Source: Verrucomicrobiota bacterium (lineage in GTDB: Bacteria; Verrucomicrobiota; Verrucomicrobiia; Limisphaerales; JADLHS01). Taken from it: a stretch of 64,000 nucleotides of DNA. Location: assembly GCA_013140495.1 (NCBI GenBank), contig JABFSR010000080.1, positions 1-64,000 of the forward strand, in the 5' to 3' direction. Made by a program: the position numbers and the translations under genes. Positions 1 to 11,437 of the stretch are shown here, one piece after another. The notes beneath the pieces were generated by a model. That model was not told where the DNA came from, did no database searches, and worked only from the letters and a program-made list of their open reading frames with translations. The stretch's first letter is position 1; every line of letters starts with the position of its first letter.

Positions 1-247
1 TGGGCCAGCGACAGTTCCTTTGTCTCATGTGTTTTCATGGTCCATTCGCTCTCGTGCAGTTGTTCTTCTTCTTATCCATGAGGAACCGAACACCAACATT
101 CTGGGGGTACTGTCAAGATGCGCACCACGAAGGTGGCAGATTGAATCTGGAAGATCGGAGGTTTTCCGGGGCTTGACGCCTTTGGTTTGGAACTTTGAGA
201 CGGAGTTTTCAATCGTCTCCGGCGATTCGCCCCGTTAGATTTGTGAC

Positions 248-982
248 GTGTTGCCTGACAAACCCTGGAAGCTCGAATCACTCCTGCGACTGCTCGTGGG
301 AATCTTTGCATGTGTTTGCATCGGCTCACTTCTCGCGTTGCTCGTTCGCGGAGCAGGTGCTGCGAGTCAGCCTCCTTCAGTCTGGCGTGTGCTCGCAGGC
401 GTGGTGTGCTTTCAAGGCGCGACTGTTTTTCTCGTGTGGCGGTTTGTGCGCGAACATGAAATGACTTGCGCAATCGCGTTCGGCGTTCGAAATGGGCCGA
501 AGCAGGCGCTGGTCTTTGGTGCGGTCTTCGCTGCGTTGTTTCTACCCATCGCCCACGCGCTCCAGAGTCTGTCAGGCCTGTTCCTGTTGCGGTTCGATTT
601 CAACCCTGTTTCCCAGCAATCTGTGCGCGCCATCAGCAATGCGACCGCGTGGCATGAGATCGCGGCCTTTGCATTTGCGACCATCGTCCTCGCGCCGCTT
701 GCGGAGGAATTGCTTTTTCGTGGGGTGTTGTATCCGGCGGTGAAACGCGCGGGCTTCCCGCGCCTTGCGCTCTGGGGCACGTCGGCGTTGTTCGCGTTGA
801 TCCATTTCAATCTCGCCACGGCATTGCCGCTCTTTGCCTTTGCGCTGTTGCTCGCGACGCTTTACGAAAAGACAGGCAATCTCGCCGCCCCGTTCGCCAC
901 GCACAGCTTGTTCAACGCGGTCAATCTCGCCGCGCTTTACCTCCAGCCCGAGTTTCAGCGAAAATTCTTCCCGCACTCATGA
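248..982 (+). CDS. CPBP family intramembrane metalloprotease (CAAX protease-like)
   Basis: Motifs APLAEELLFRGVLYP, ALIHFN and AAPFATHSLFNAVN in a multi-TM protein. Confidence 0.9.
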   Translation: MLPDKPWKLESLLRLLVGIFACVCIGSLLALLVRGAGAASQPPSVWRVLAGVVCFQGATVFLVWRFVREHEMTCAIAFGVRNGPKQALVFGAVFAALFLPIAHALQSLSGLFLLRFDFNPVSQQSVRAISNATAWHEIAAFAFATIVLAPLAEELLFRGVLYPAVKRAGFPRLALWGTSALFALIHFNLATALPLFAFALLLATLYEKTGNLAAPFATHSLFNAVNLAALYLQPEFQRKFFPHS

Positions 983-1911
983 ACGAGTTTGAACTCATCG
1001 CCCGGCTCACGCGATCGCTGCCGACCAACGAATCAGTTGTCGTCGGCCCCGGCGACGATTGTGCCGTGATCGAGTGTGGTAACGTCAGCCGGCAGTTGCT
1101 CTTCAAAACGGATGCTGTGGTGGAAGGAATCCATTTCAACACAGACACACCACCGGAACAGATCGGACACAAGGCGCTCGCACGTTGTCTAAGCGACATT
1201 GCCGCGATGGCCGGAACTCCGACAGCGGCGCTCGTGACGATTGCTTTGCCGAAGAACTTCGACTCAAAGGTTGTTGAGAGAATTTACGCAGGCATGAACG
1301 TGCTTGCGCAGCGGCACGGTGTTGCCATCGTCGGGGGCGAGACGACTACGAACCCGGAGCGGCTGCTGATTTCGATTTCGCTTCTCGGCTCCGTACCGCG
1401 AGGGAAGGCGGTGTTGCGCTCCGGGGCGAAAGTTGGCGATGTCATCTTCGTCACCGGCGAACTTGGCGGCTCACTTGCAGGAAAGCATCTGGACTTTGAG
1501 CCGCGACTCGCGGAAGCGATCTGGTTGGCGGAGACATTTCCCGTTCACGCGATGATGGATGTGAGCGATGGGCTTGCGGGTGATCTGCGACACATTCTCA
1601 ATGCGAGCGGCGTGGGCGCGGAGTTGCTCAAGTCCGCCGTGCCGATAAGTCGTGCTGCAAAAGTAAATGCAAAGCGTGGTGATGCAGCCAAGCCAGCATT
1701 CGTGGCGGCGTTGACCGATGGCGAGGATTTTGAACTGCTGTTCACGGTCTCCAGCAAGGATGCCGTTCCTTTGCTCGACGCTTGGAAGAAGCAATTCCTC
1801 AACATCAAACTCAGTTGCATCGGCAGGATTGTTTCGGGTGAAGGCATTCGACTGCGCGATCAAACCGGGATCCGCCCGCTCCAAGCACATGGCTACGTTC
1901 ATTTCTCATAG
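979..1911 (+). CDS. thiL: Thiamine-monophosphate kinase
   Basis: VVGPGDDCAVIE, KTDAVVEGIHF, MMDVSDGLAGDL; ATGA overlap with upstream gene. Confidence 0.93.
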   Translation: MNEFELIARLTRSLPTNESVVVGPGDDCAVIECGNVSRQLLFKTDAVVEGIHFNTDTPPEQIGHKALARCLSDIAAMAGTPTAALVTIALPKNFDSKVVERIYAGMNVLAQRHGVAIVGGETTTNPERLLISISLLGSVPRGKAVLRSGAKVGDVIFVTGELGGSLAGKHLDFEPRLAEAIWLAETFPVHAMMDVSDGLAGDLRHILNASGVGAELLKSAVPISRAAKVNAKRGDAAKPAFVAALTDGEDFELLFTVSSKDAVPLLDAWKKQFLNIKLSCIGRIVSGEGIRLRDQTGIRPLQAHGYVHFS

Positions 1912-2326
1912 CCCTGCCGAAACTGAGTTGCTCGGCGAGCGTTGGGGACGCGACGCGACGCGCGGGCTTGTCATCGCATTGAGCGGCGATCTTGGCGCGG
2001 GCAAGACGCAACTCGTCAAAGGCGTTGCGCGCGGTCTTGGCGTGACGGTGCGCGTTCATTCGCCCACGTTCACGCTCGTCAATGAATATGGCGGCGGAAG
2101 GCTCAAGCTGTTCCACCTCGACCTCTACCGGCTCGAAACTGCGGCACAAATTCATAGCGCTGGCATTGAGGAATTTCTCCAGCCGGACGGAGTGGCGGTG
2201 ATTGAATGGGCCGAGCGGCTCGAAGATGGAGGATGGAAGATGGAAGATGGCAAAGTCAGAAAAGTGAGAATCAACATCATCAGCGAAACAGAGCGGCGGA
2301 TAGATTATGAAGATTTTGGCGTTTGA
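1889..2326 (+). CDS. tsaE: tRNA threonylcarbamoyladenosine biosynthesis protein TsaE
   Basis: Start reset to the internal Met of the 1718 ORF; SGDLGAGKTQLVKGVARGLG Walker A, SPTFTLVNEY, FHLDLYRL. Confidence 0.9.
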   Translation: MATFISHSPAETELLGERWGRDATRGLVIALSGDLGAGKTQLVKGVARGLGVTVRVHSPTFTLVNEYGGGRLKLFHLDLYRLETAAQIHSAGIEEFLQPDGVAVIEWAERLEDGGWKMEDGKVRKVRINIISETERRIDYEDFGV

Positions 2327-2966
2327 ATTTTCCTCATCGCAAAGAAGCGTCGCGGTGTTGAATGCGGATGAAAGCGGCGTCACCTCCACGGGCGAAGTTG
2401 TGGAATCATCACCAGGCAACTCCACGCAACCCCTGAGCATGGTGGAGAGGGCATTGAATCAGGCTGGATTGGAACGCGGACAAATCGAGTGCATCGCAGT
2501 CGGCATCGGGCCGGGTTCCTACACAAGCATTCGCGTGGCGATCTCGCTCGCGCAAGGTTGGCAGCTTGCGACGAATGTGAAACTCACCGGCGTCAGCAGT
2601 GTGGAGTGCATCGCTGAACAGGCGGTCGCGGAAGGACTTAATCGCCCGCTCTCAGTGGTTGTTGATGCACAACGCGGGGAATTTTATCTGGCAGGATATG
2701 ATTGCCCTGGCGGAAAACTGCGTGAAGTCGTTCCGTTACGAATCGTGTCGTCAGACGAGGTTCGCGCACGGGAGCAAGCTGGAGACGTTTTGGTCGGGCC
2801 TGACGTGACGCGCTGGTTTCCGGGCGGACGGCAGGTTTTTCCGCGTGCCGAAGTCGTGGCAACACTGGCGCTGGCCTGGAGGAATTTTGTCAGCGGCAAA
2901 ACAATCGAACCAATTTACCTGAGGGAAACGCAATTTGTGAAAGCCGCGCCGCCACGGGTCATCTGA
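2307..2966 (+). CDS. tsaB: tRNA threonylcarbamoyladenosine biosynthesis protein TsaB
   Basis: ILAFEFSSSQRSVAVL, IAVGIGPGSYTSIRVAISLAQG; follows tsaE. Confidence 0.92.
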   Translation: MKILAFEFSSSQRSVAVLNADESGVTSTGEVVESSPGNSTQPLSMVERALNQAGLERGQIECIAVGIGPGSYTSIRVAISLAQGWQLATNVKLTGVSSVECIAEQAVAEGLNRPLSVVVDAQRGEFYLAGYDCPGGKLREVVPLRIVSSDEVRAREQAGDVLVGPDVTRWFPGGRQVFPRAEVVATLALAWRNFVSGKTIEPIYLRETQFVKAAPPRVI

Positions 2967-3013
2967 ATTCTATGCTTTCGTTTGTCGCCCGTTAACCCCA
3001 TAACATTCCCGCA

Positions 3014-4060
3014 ATGAAGGCTGCTGTTCTTTACGGCAAGGAAGACGTCCGTGTGGAAGATGTGCCGTCCGCGAAACTCAAACGCGGCGAGGTGCGTGTC
3101 CACATTGAGGCAGCTCTAACCTGCGGCACCGATCTCAAGGTTTTCAAGCGTGGTTATCACGCGAAGATGATTGTTCCACCGGCGGTGTTCGGTCATGAAT
3201 TGTCCGGCGTCGTCTCGGAAGTGTCCGGCGCAAAATGCACGGTCACGGGTGAACTGTGGCACGTGGGAGATCGCGTGGTCGTTGCCAACTCCGCGCCGTG
3301 CGGCGAATGTTTTCATTGCCGCGCGAAACAGGAAAATCTTTGCGAGGACTTGATCTTTCTCAACGGCGCTTACGCGGAATCCATCGTCGTGCCTGCGCGC
3401 ATTGCCGCGAAGAACATGGTCCGGCTGAAGACGAAGACCGCGTTTCATGATGCGGCGCTCGTTGAACCGCTGGCTTGCGTGGTTCAGGGCGTTGAAGACT
3501 CGCGGTTGGTACGCGGACAAAAAATTCTCGTCATCGGTGCCGGACCAATCGGGCTCATGTTCGTCGCGCTCGCCAAACATCTCGGTTGCGACGTGACGGT
3601 GGCGGGTCGGCAGAAGGTTAGATTGCAGGCTGCGGAGAAACTGGGTGCGAGCAAGGTCGTGGACGTGGGCAACGGACGTGGCGTGGTGATGAACGTTCGC
3701 GAAGCCTCGAAGAAGCTGTTCGACGTGGTGATCGAAGCCGTCGGCAAGCCTGAGACGTGGGAGGCCGCCGTGCAACTTGTCCGCAAAGGCGGCACGGTCA
3801 ATTTCTTTGGAGGTTGCCCCTCTGGCACGACTGTAACGCTGGACACGACGCTGATCCATTATTCCAACCTCACGATGCTGGCAAGCTTCCATCACACCCC
3901 GCGCACCATCCGTCGCGCATTGGAGTTCATCGAGGCCGGTGTGGTGCATCAGGCGGATTTTGTCAGCGGTCACTGGCCGTTGACCCGGTTGCCGGACCTC
4001 TTCAGGCAGATGACGCTCGGCAATCAGGCAGTGAAGACGCTCATTCACGTCCGGCAATAA
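3014..4060 (+). CDS. Zinc-dependent alcohol dehydrogenase family (MDR) protein
   Basis: GHELSGVV, CGECFHCRAKQENLCED structural-Zn motif, VIGAGPIGLMFVALAK Rossmann. Confidence 0.9.
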   Translation: MKAAVLYGKEDVRVEDVPSAKLKRGEVRVHIEAALTCGTDLKVFKRGYHAKMIVPPAVFGHELSGVVSEVSGAKCTVTGELWHVGDRVVVANSAPCGECFHCRAKQENLCEDLIFLNGAYAESIVVPARIAAKNMVRLKTKTAFHDAALVEPLACVVQGVEDSRLVRGQKILVIGAGPIGLMFVALAKHLGCDVTVAGRQKVRLQAAEKLGASKVVDVGNGRGVVMNVREASKKLFDVVIEAVGKPETWEAAVQLVRKGGTVNFFGGCPSGTTVTLDTTLIHYSNLTMLASFHHTPRTIRRALEFIEAGVVHQADFVSGHWPLTRLPDLFRQMTLGNQAVKTLIHVRQ

Positions 4061-4168
4061 TCGCAAACCGCCGAGAGCGATTCTTGACTCAACTTTCTTC
4101 GCGCTTATCATACACCTTCTGTGAATTTGGGAATCAGGTATTCACGAAACGACCTCCTGATTTCCTGA

Positions 4169-5482
<1,314 letters not shown>

Positions 5483-5503
5483 GCACTTCTGCCACGAATT
5501 CTG

Positions 5504-5545
5504 AACCCGGAAGTCAGGCAACTGGCTTCCGGGTTTCACGTTTTT
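5504..5545 (+). terminator. Rho-independent terminator downstream of eno
   Basis: aacccggaagtcag-gcaa-ctggcttccgggtt stem with GNRA-type loop, then tcacgttttt. Confidence 0.8.
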
Positions 5546-5684
5546 AGCATGTGCCTGGTAAAAGTCTTACGTGGCGTCAATTGCGATTTGATAGCCCTCT
5601 GGATTACCAGATGCTTGTTCCAAGGCGGAATGATGGGCTTGCGCCCCCGGAGGTCTTTTGCAATTGTCCAGTTCACACAATCTC

Positions 5685-8117
5685 ATGAACTACCACGTCA
5701 ACAGGAACGGGCAGAGCCTGGGCGTTTTCAATCTCGACGAACTGGTGCGGCGTCGGCGAACCGGTGAATTGACCGGTGGCGAGATGGCCTGGTGCGAAGG
5801 AATGACCGGATGGGAATTGCTGGACGCGGTATTGCGGCGGGACGCCCCTCAAAGTTTTCAGATTGCACCACCGCCAATGCCGATGTCGCCGCGCGGCGAG
5901 AGAAGCAATTCAACGCGGATCGTGCTTTGGATTGCAGGTGTGATGGTCGCGGTGCTCGTGGCTTTTTGCGTGGTGGCGGCGATCTTTGTGGTGCGCTTTG
6001 CAAAGAAGGCGCGGGAGACTGTCCTCGCAGGCATGGAGGAATCCACCACGGGCGTCAGCGCTGCAAGCCAGCCTCTGCGTTCGACAACCAATTCCCTCAC
6101 CGAAGCCGACGTCCGGAAACAACACGAGGCATTTCGCCGCCGTCAATGGATCGAAGGCTACAAGGAGTTCGGTCGTCACGACAAGCCGTGGGATGCAGAT
6201 GCAACGCTGTTGATGACGGCCTGGGTGGAGGATGACAGCCGCGCACGTTCGAACAAGGCAACTGCGCGAGAGCTGATTGAAAAAATTCTGGCTGCGAATT
6301 GTGATGATCCGCTCGTCCTGACCCTCGCCGGTTATCACGCCGTCAATCTGACGGAATCCATCCGGCAACTGGAACGCGCCACGGAGGAATACTCGAAATC
6401 AAAGTATCGGGCCTACCCCAAATTTTATGCGGCTGTTCTGCTTGGAAACAAAACGCGAAACCAACCGGGGCGCTTCGAACAATCTGATTCCGCCGCATTG
6501 CTTTTGTGGTCGCAGGCGTTGGGCGACGGAAGTTTTCTGCCGCAGGACCAGGAGGAGCTGGCAAAGATTTTTGTCGGCGGCTGGGGCGAGCAATTTTTCA
6601 AACGAAACGGAACGAACATTTGCCAGTTGGTAAAGTCGGCCGGAAAAGATTTCGCCTGGCTTGCGTTTGTGCTCGACGGCGAACTGCATATCAACGAGGC
6701 GTGGAACGCGCGGGGCAGGGGCTACGCAAAAAGTGTGACTGCTCAGGGTTGGGATGGATTCAGCCAGCATATTACGCTCGCGGAAAAGAGCCTGACAGCA
6801 GCGTGGGAGTTGCGGTCAGATCTGGCCACAGCGCCGCACCGCATGATGACGGTGACGCTTGGCAACGGTGACGCGCAGCAGATGCGCACGTGGTTTGATC
6901 GCGCGACCGAGATTCAGGTGGATCATCCGGGCGCATGGTCTTCGATGCGGTGGGGTTTGCGTCCACGCTGGCATGGGAGTCACGCGGCAATGCGGGCGCT
7001 CGGGAAGATGGCGATCGAGACCGGGAGATTCGACACGGACGTGCCGTATGAATTTTTCAAGGTGGTGGGTGACATGGAGCAGGACAACGAGCTGCCAGTT
7101 GGGTTGCATCTGTATGATGGCGAAGACGTCTGGCCGCACTTGCAGGCCATGTATGAAGGTTACATCGCCGAACCTTCGCGTGCATCTTCCAGGGACATCT
7201 GGCGAACCGCGTATGCGGTGACGGCGTTCATTGCAGAGCACCATGACGAGGCCCGGCGGCAATTGGAGGCGATGGACTGGAAGCCCGACGCCAGCCAGTT
7301 GCGGAACTGGGGCGTGGACTTGTCGGCGATGTCGTTGGAAGTGGCCGCGCGCACGGGCAGTTCGGGGACTCTGGTGACCGATGCGGAAACCAGCCGGGAC
7401 ATTGAAGAATACGAGGACGCATTGAAGTCCTACGCGCAGGTGATCAGCAACAATGCCGGGGATGAACGCACCGTGGCATTCGCAAAAGCGCAGAGCGAAT
7501 TGATCCGCTTCGAGCAAAAGTTTGGCAAAGGTGAGTGGGTAGATTTCCTTCCTGCAAGCCAGTTGGACGCTAACTGGCCGGTTTCCTGGGGTGAACCCTT
7601 GCGTGCCGGGAAAGATTCGTTCGAGATCTCATCGCACCACAACGGGCATTTGTTGTATTCGCGCGCTCGGGTGGGACAAAACTTTGAGGTGCGTGGGGAA
7701 TTTGAAGTGGTGAGCACGTCGAACGGGGAGTTTCAAGCGGGCCTCGTGATGGGCGTGCCGGATTCGGACACGGAGTTCAAATCGGGTGCGTGGCACGGCT
7801 TCCGGATGAGGCATAACAAGACCGATGGCGATGCGGTGGTTCTCTCGAAAGGTTGGGCGCAACCGCGCGTTACAAAAAAGGCGGCGCTTGATTCGGATCG
7901 AAACGCGTTCACGTTTCGTCTCGTGGACGGCAAGGTCAGCGCGACATTGAATGGAAAGTCTGTGATCTCGAATACAGTGTTGCCTTCGAAGCTGGAGTTC
8001 TATGGCAACAACTTTTACGTCGGCCTCGGCGCATTCAATGATACCAACGACACTGTGATCCGATACCGCAACGTACAGATACGGCGACTGGAATCGGTAA
8101 TGGATTCCGAGAGGTAA
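5685..8117 (+). CDS. GYF_2-domain membrane protein with large helical region and C-terminal concanavalin/LamG-like domain
   Basis: N-term NYHVNRNGQSLGVFNLDELVRRRRTGELTGGEMAWCEGMTGW is GYF_2-like; one TM (IVLWIAGVMVAVLVAFCVVAAIFVV); C-term beta-rich FEVRGEFEV...YVGLGAFNDTNDTVIRYRNVQIRRL. Confidence 0.7.
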   Translation: MNYHVNRNGQSLGVFNLDELVRRRRTGELTGGEMAWCEGMTGWELLDAVLRRDAPQSFQIAPPPMPMSPRGERSNSTRIVLWIAGVMVAVLVAFCVVAAIFVVRFAKKARETVLAGMEESTTGVSAASQPLRSTTNSLTEADVRKQHEAFRRRQWIEGYKEFGRHDKPWDADATLLMTAWVEDDSRARSNKATARELIEKILAANCDDPLVLTLAGYHAVNLTESIRQLERATEEYSKSKYRAYPKFYAAVLLGNKTRNQPGRFEQSDSAALLLWSQALGDGSFLPQDQEELAKIFVGGWGEQFFKRNGTNICQLVKSAGKDFAWLAFVLDGELHINEAWNARGRGYAKSVTAQGWDGFSQHITLAEKSLTAAWELRSDLATAPHRMMTVTLGNGDAQQMRTWFDRATEIQVDHPGAWSSMRWGLRPRWHGSHAAMRALGKMAIETGRFDTDVPYEFFKVVGDMEQDNELPVGLHLYDGEDVWPHLQAMYEGYIAEPSRASSRDIWRTAYAVTAFIAEHHDEARRQLEAMDWKPDASQLRNWGVDLSAMSLEVAARTGSSGTLVTDAETSRDIEEYEDALKSYAQVISNNAGDERTVAFAKAQSELIRFEQKFGKGEWVDFLPASQLDANWPVSWGEPLRAGKDSFEISSHHNGHLLYSRARVGQNFEVRGEFEVVSTSNGEFQAGLVMGVPDSDTEFKSGAWHGFRMRHNKTDGDAVVLSKGWAQPRVTKKAALDSDRNAFTFRLVDGKVSATLNGKSVISNTVLPSKLEFYGNNFYVGLGAFNDTNDTVIRYRNVQIRRLESVMDSER

Positions 8118-8143
8118 CGAGACGTTACACGTCTCGCAGGTTA

Positions 8144-8600
8144 TCAAACCTCGATTCCATCTGGCTCGCAGATTGTCACTTCCAGTTTTCCAAAGCGTTT
8201 GGCATAGGCCGGACCTTCAACGGACGTGACGAGATGGTTTCGACCCTTGGGGTAATACGAGCGGAAGACATTCAGGGCGGAGGCGTCGAACGCGGCGGGG
8301 TTCCATTTGCACTCGATCACGTCCACGGTGTCGCGGGTGCGCGGGATGATGAAATCAATTTCATTGCCAGCCTTGTCCCGCCAGTAGCGGACGGGTGTGT
8401 CCGGCAGGTGGGCTTGCAGATGTTCCAGCGTCAGGTGTTCCCACAAACTGCCGCAGTCGTCGGGACGCAACGCATCCCAGCTGCGCGCAAAACTCACGAA
8501 GCCCGTGTCGAAGCCGTAAGCTTTGGGCTGCTTCACGAGTTCCTTCTGTCCGCCGCCGGAGAACGACCGCACCAGCGTGATGGCGCGCTATGCGTTTGGC
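8144..8600 (-). pseudogene. C-terminal remnant of AAA ATPase/DUF4143 protein
   Basis: RAITLVRSFSGGGQKELVKQPKAYGFDTGFVSFARSWDALRPDDCGSLWEHL...RDKAGNEIDFI is a DUF4143 C-terminus; in-frame stop immediately upstream and no ATPase domain. Confidence 0.75.
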
Positions 8601-8645
8601 CGGACTATTTGTAAAGTATGCTGGCGGTGAGGGTCGCCACAAATG

Positions 8646-8815
8646 TAGCGTCGTGCATCCGTGCCTGACGTAGAGGGCGTGCATCCTTGCCGCCCGGAAG
8701 TGACGGAGGATTCTTTGAGGCTCAGGAAAGTTTCCAGCGCGTTGGGTTAACGTGGGCTCTTTCCGCCGGGCTGGGAAGCCCGGCTCTACGGCAGGCAGGG
8801 ATGCCCGCCGCTACA
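8646..8815. repeat. Intergenic palindromic repeat debris (GTAGCGGCGGGCATCC / GCCGGGCTGGGAAGCCCGGC type)
   Basis: ccgggctgggaagcccgg perfect dyad, ggcaggcagggatgcccgccgctac, plus degenerate gtagcgtcgtgcatccgtgcctgacgtagagggcgtgcatccttgc. Confidence 0.6.
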
Positions 8816-9257
8816 GTTCAAGCTGGACAAGTTTTTCGGCTCTGCTTGGCTTGCGGCGATGAAAATCCCGGAGTTCAAACCATCGAAGCGCTATCTTCGC
8901 GACATCAACCTTTCATGTCTGGCTGCAACGGTCAAAAACTCGGAGTGGCCAAGTATGAACGCAGTGGCCACGACCTCACAATCTTGATTTTGGCGCGGGG
9001 GATTCAAGGAAAGAACACGATTATAGAACGCCAACTCAAGTATGAGTTTTTGTACGATGGCAAATTGCTGGCACAAACCCTGGATAAGCATGTCATTGTT
9101 TACACGCGTGCAGACGATTCCTATCGAAAAGGGGAACCGACACCGCCATTGAAAACGATTGACTGGAAAAAGCTGGATGTATGAGTTTCAGGTTGTTGAA
9201 AGCGAATGGCTGAAATCTTGCCATCGCAGGCGTTCTGTTGCTTAATGCGCGCCGCTC

Positions 9258-11369
9258 ATGTGTGCAGCCAAGCGTAAAAAAGAATCCGACCAGCCAGAAT
9301 TGCCCATCGAAGGCGCGAAGCCCGCGCCGGCGAAGAAGCCTGCCGACAAGAACGGCAATGGTGGACAACACGTCGTAGCCGAAGCGGTTGAGGCCATTGC
9401 GCAGCGCCTATTTGATCCGAAGAAGCTCGAAGTGGGCTTGCACACGCGGGTGGATCGCGGGTTTCTCGATTACGCGAGCTACGTCATCCGTGACCGCGCC
9501 ATCCCGAATCTGGCGGACGGTTTGAAGCCAGTACAGCGGCGCATTCTCTGGGCGCTGCATGAAAAGGATGACGGGCGTTTCATCAAGGTCGCCAACGTCG
9601 TCGGTCACACGATGCAGTATCACCCGCACGGCGATGCTTCCATCGGCGATGCGCTCGTGGTACTGGCGAACAAGCGCTATCTCATCGAGGGGCAGGGAAA
9701 CTTCGGCAACATTTTTACCGGCGACCCTGCCGCCGCACCGCGTTACATTGAATGCCGGCTCACGGAACTGGCGCGCACGGAAGTCTTCAACGACTCCATT
9801 ACGGATTTCATCCCGAGCTATGACGGGCGCAACAAAGAGCCGGTGACGTTGCCGTGCAAGTTGCCGCTCACGCTCATGCTCGGCACGGAAGGCATCGCGG
9901 TCGGATTGAGTGCGCGCATTCTGCCGCACAATTTTCCCGAACTGATCGAAGCGCAGATCGCCATTCTCAAGAAGCAGTCGTTCAAGTGTCTGCCGGATTT
10001 CCCAACCGGCGGCCTGATGGATGCGCGCGACTACCAAGACGGTAAAGGCACGGTGAAGGTTCGCGCCAAGATCAAGACCAAGGACGAATCCACCGTCGTC
10101 ATCAAAGAGATTCCGCCCACGACCACGACCGAGTCGCTCATCGCGTCCATCGAAGATGCGGTGCAGAAGGGCAAGTTGAAGGTGAAGTCCATCAACGATT
10201 TCACGTCGGAGAACGTCGAGATCGAAATCAAATGTCCGGCGGGCGTGGACGCGGAGAAGTTGGTGGACGCGCTGTACGCCTTCACCGCTTGCGAAGTCTC
10301 CATCGCCAGCCGCATCGTGGTCATCAAGGACAATCGTCCGGTGGAGTTGACGGTGTCGGAAATCCTGCGGGAGAACACCGATCAGCTCGTTGCCATCCTC
10401 AAGCGCGAACTGGAATTGCGTCAGCAGAAGCTGCAGGACGAACTGCATTACCGCACGCTGGAACGCATCTTCATCGAGGAACGCATCTACAAGGCGATTG
10501 AGAAGTGCAAAACGAACGAGGCCGTGATGGCGGCGGTCTATGACGGGTTCAAGCCGTTCAAGAAGGAGTTGATCCGCGACATCGTGGACACGGATGTGGA
10601 GCGGTTGTTGCAGGTTCGCATCCGCCGCATTTCGCTCTTCGACATCAACAAGCATCGCGAGGAGATGGAAAAGACGAAGGCGGAACTCGCCGAGACGTTG
10701 AAGAATCTCAAGAACCTGACGAAGTATGTCATCGGGCATCTGGAGGCGTTGCTGGAGAAATACGGCCCGATGTATCCGCGCCTGACCACCAAGTCCGCGC
10801 GCCACGAGGAAGTGGACGTGAAGGCGGTGGCGTTCAAGTCGTTCAAGGTCGCCTATGATCGCGAGAGCGGTTACGTGGGCTACAAGGTGAGCGGCGAGGA
10901 ATTCAAACTGGAGTGTACGAAGTTCGACAAGATTCTGCTCGTGTTCAAGGATGGCACTTACAAAGTCACCGAGTTGCCGGAAAAATTATTCGTCGGACCG
11001 GAGTTGTTCTATTGCGGCCTGCCGGATCGCGAGACGGTGTTCACTTGCGCCTACACGGATCGCAAGGCGAGCTACCTGAAGCGTTTCACGTTCGGCGGCA
11101 CGATCATGAACAAGGCGTATCTCTGCATCCCGGACAAATCGCGCATCCTGTTTTTCGCGCCGGAAACGCCGAAGGTGCTCTACGTCCGCTACAAACCCGC
11201 GCCGCATCAGAAGATCAATCAACAGACGTGCGACCCGTCGAAGATTGAGATCAAATCGCCGAAAACTCGTGGCCGGCAGATTTCCATCAAAGACATCTCC
11301 TCTGTCACGGCTGACCCGACACGTGGTTGGGATGAGAAGGCGGCGACGACGGAGATTGTGTTCGTGTAG
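9258..11369 (+). CDS. parC: DNA topoisomerase IV / gyrase subunit A-like protein
   Basis: LKPVQRRILWALHE, VGHTMQYHPHGDASIGDALVVLA, GQGNFGNIFTGDPAAAPRYIECRLTELA with catalytic Tyr; shortened C-terminus. Confidence 0.9.
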   Translation: MCAAKRKKESDQPELPIEGAKPAPAKKPADKNGNGGQHVVAEAVEAIAQRLFDPKKLEVGLHTRVDRGFLDYASYVIRDRAIPNLADGLKPVQRRILWALHEKDDGRFIKVANVVGHTMQYHPHGDASIGDALVVLANKRYLIEGQGNFGNIFTGDPAAAPRYIECRLTELARTEVFNDSITDFIPSYDGRNKEPVTLPCKLPLTLMLGTEGIAVGLSARILPHNFPELIEAQIAILKKQSFKCLPDFPTGGLMDARDYQDGKGTVKVRAKIKTKDESTVVIKEIPPTTTTESLIASIEDAVQKGKLKVKSINDFTSENVEIEIKCPAGVDAEKLVDALYAFTACEVSIASRIVVIKDNRPVELTVSEILRENTDQLVAILKRELELRQQKLQDELHYRTLERIFIEERIYKAIEKCKTNEAVMAAVYDGFKPFKKELIRDIVDTDVERLLQVRIRRISLFDINKHREEMEKTKAELAETLKNLKNLTKYVIGHLEALLEKYGPMYPRLTTKSARHEEVDVKAVAFKSFKVAYDRESGYVGYKVSGEEFKLECTKFDKILLVFKDGTYKVTELPEKLFVGPELFYCGLPDRETVFTCAYTDRKASYLKRFTFGGTIMNKAYLCIPDKSRILFFAPETPKVLYVRYKPAPHQKINQQTCDPSKIEIKSPKTRGRQISIKDISSVTADPTRGWDEKAATTEIVFV

Positions 11370-11437
11370 GGCGGAGGGCGCGAAAGAAAAACCTCGCAGT
11401 CTGGCGGAAAAAGGTGCAGAGGTATTGCCCAACGATC

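Noticed and set aside
9408-10805. 465-aa minus-strand ORF opposite parC
   Set aside because: Shadow ORF of a strongly conserved plus-strand gene.
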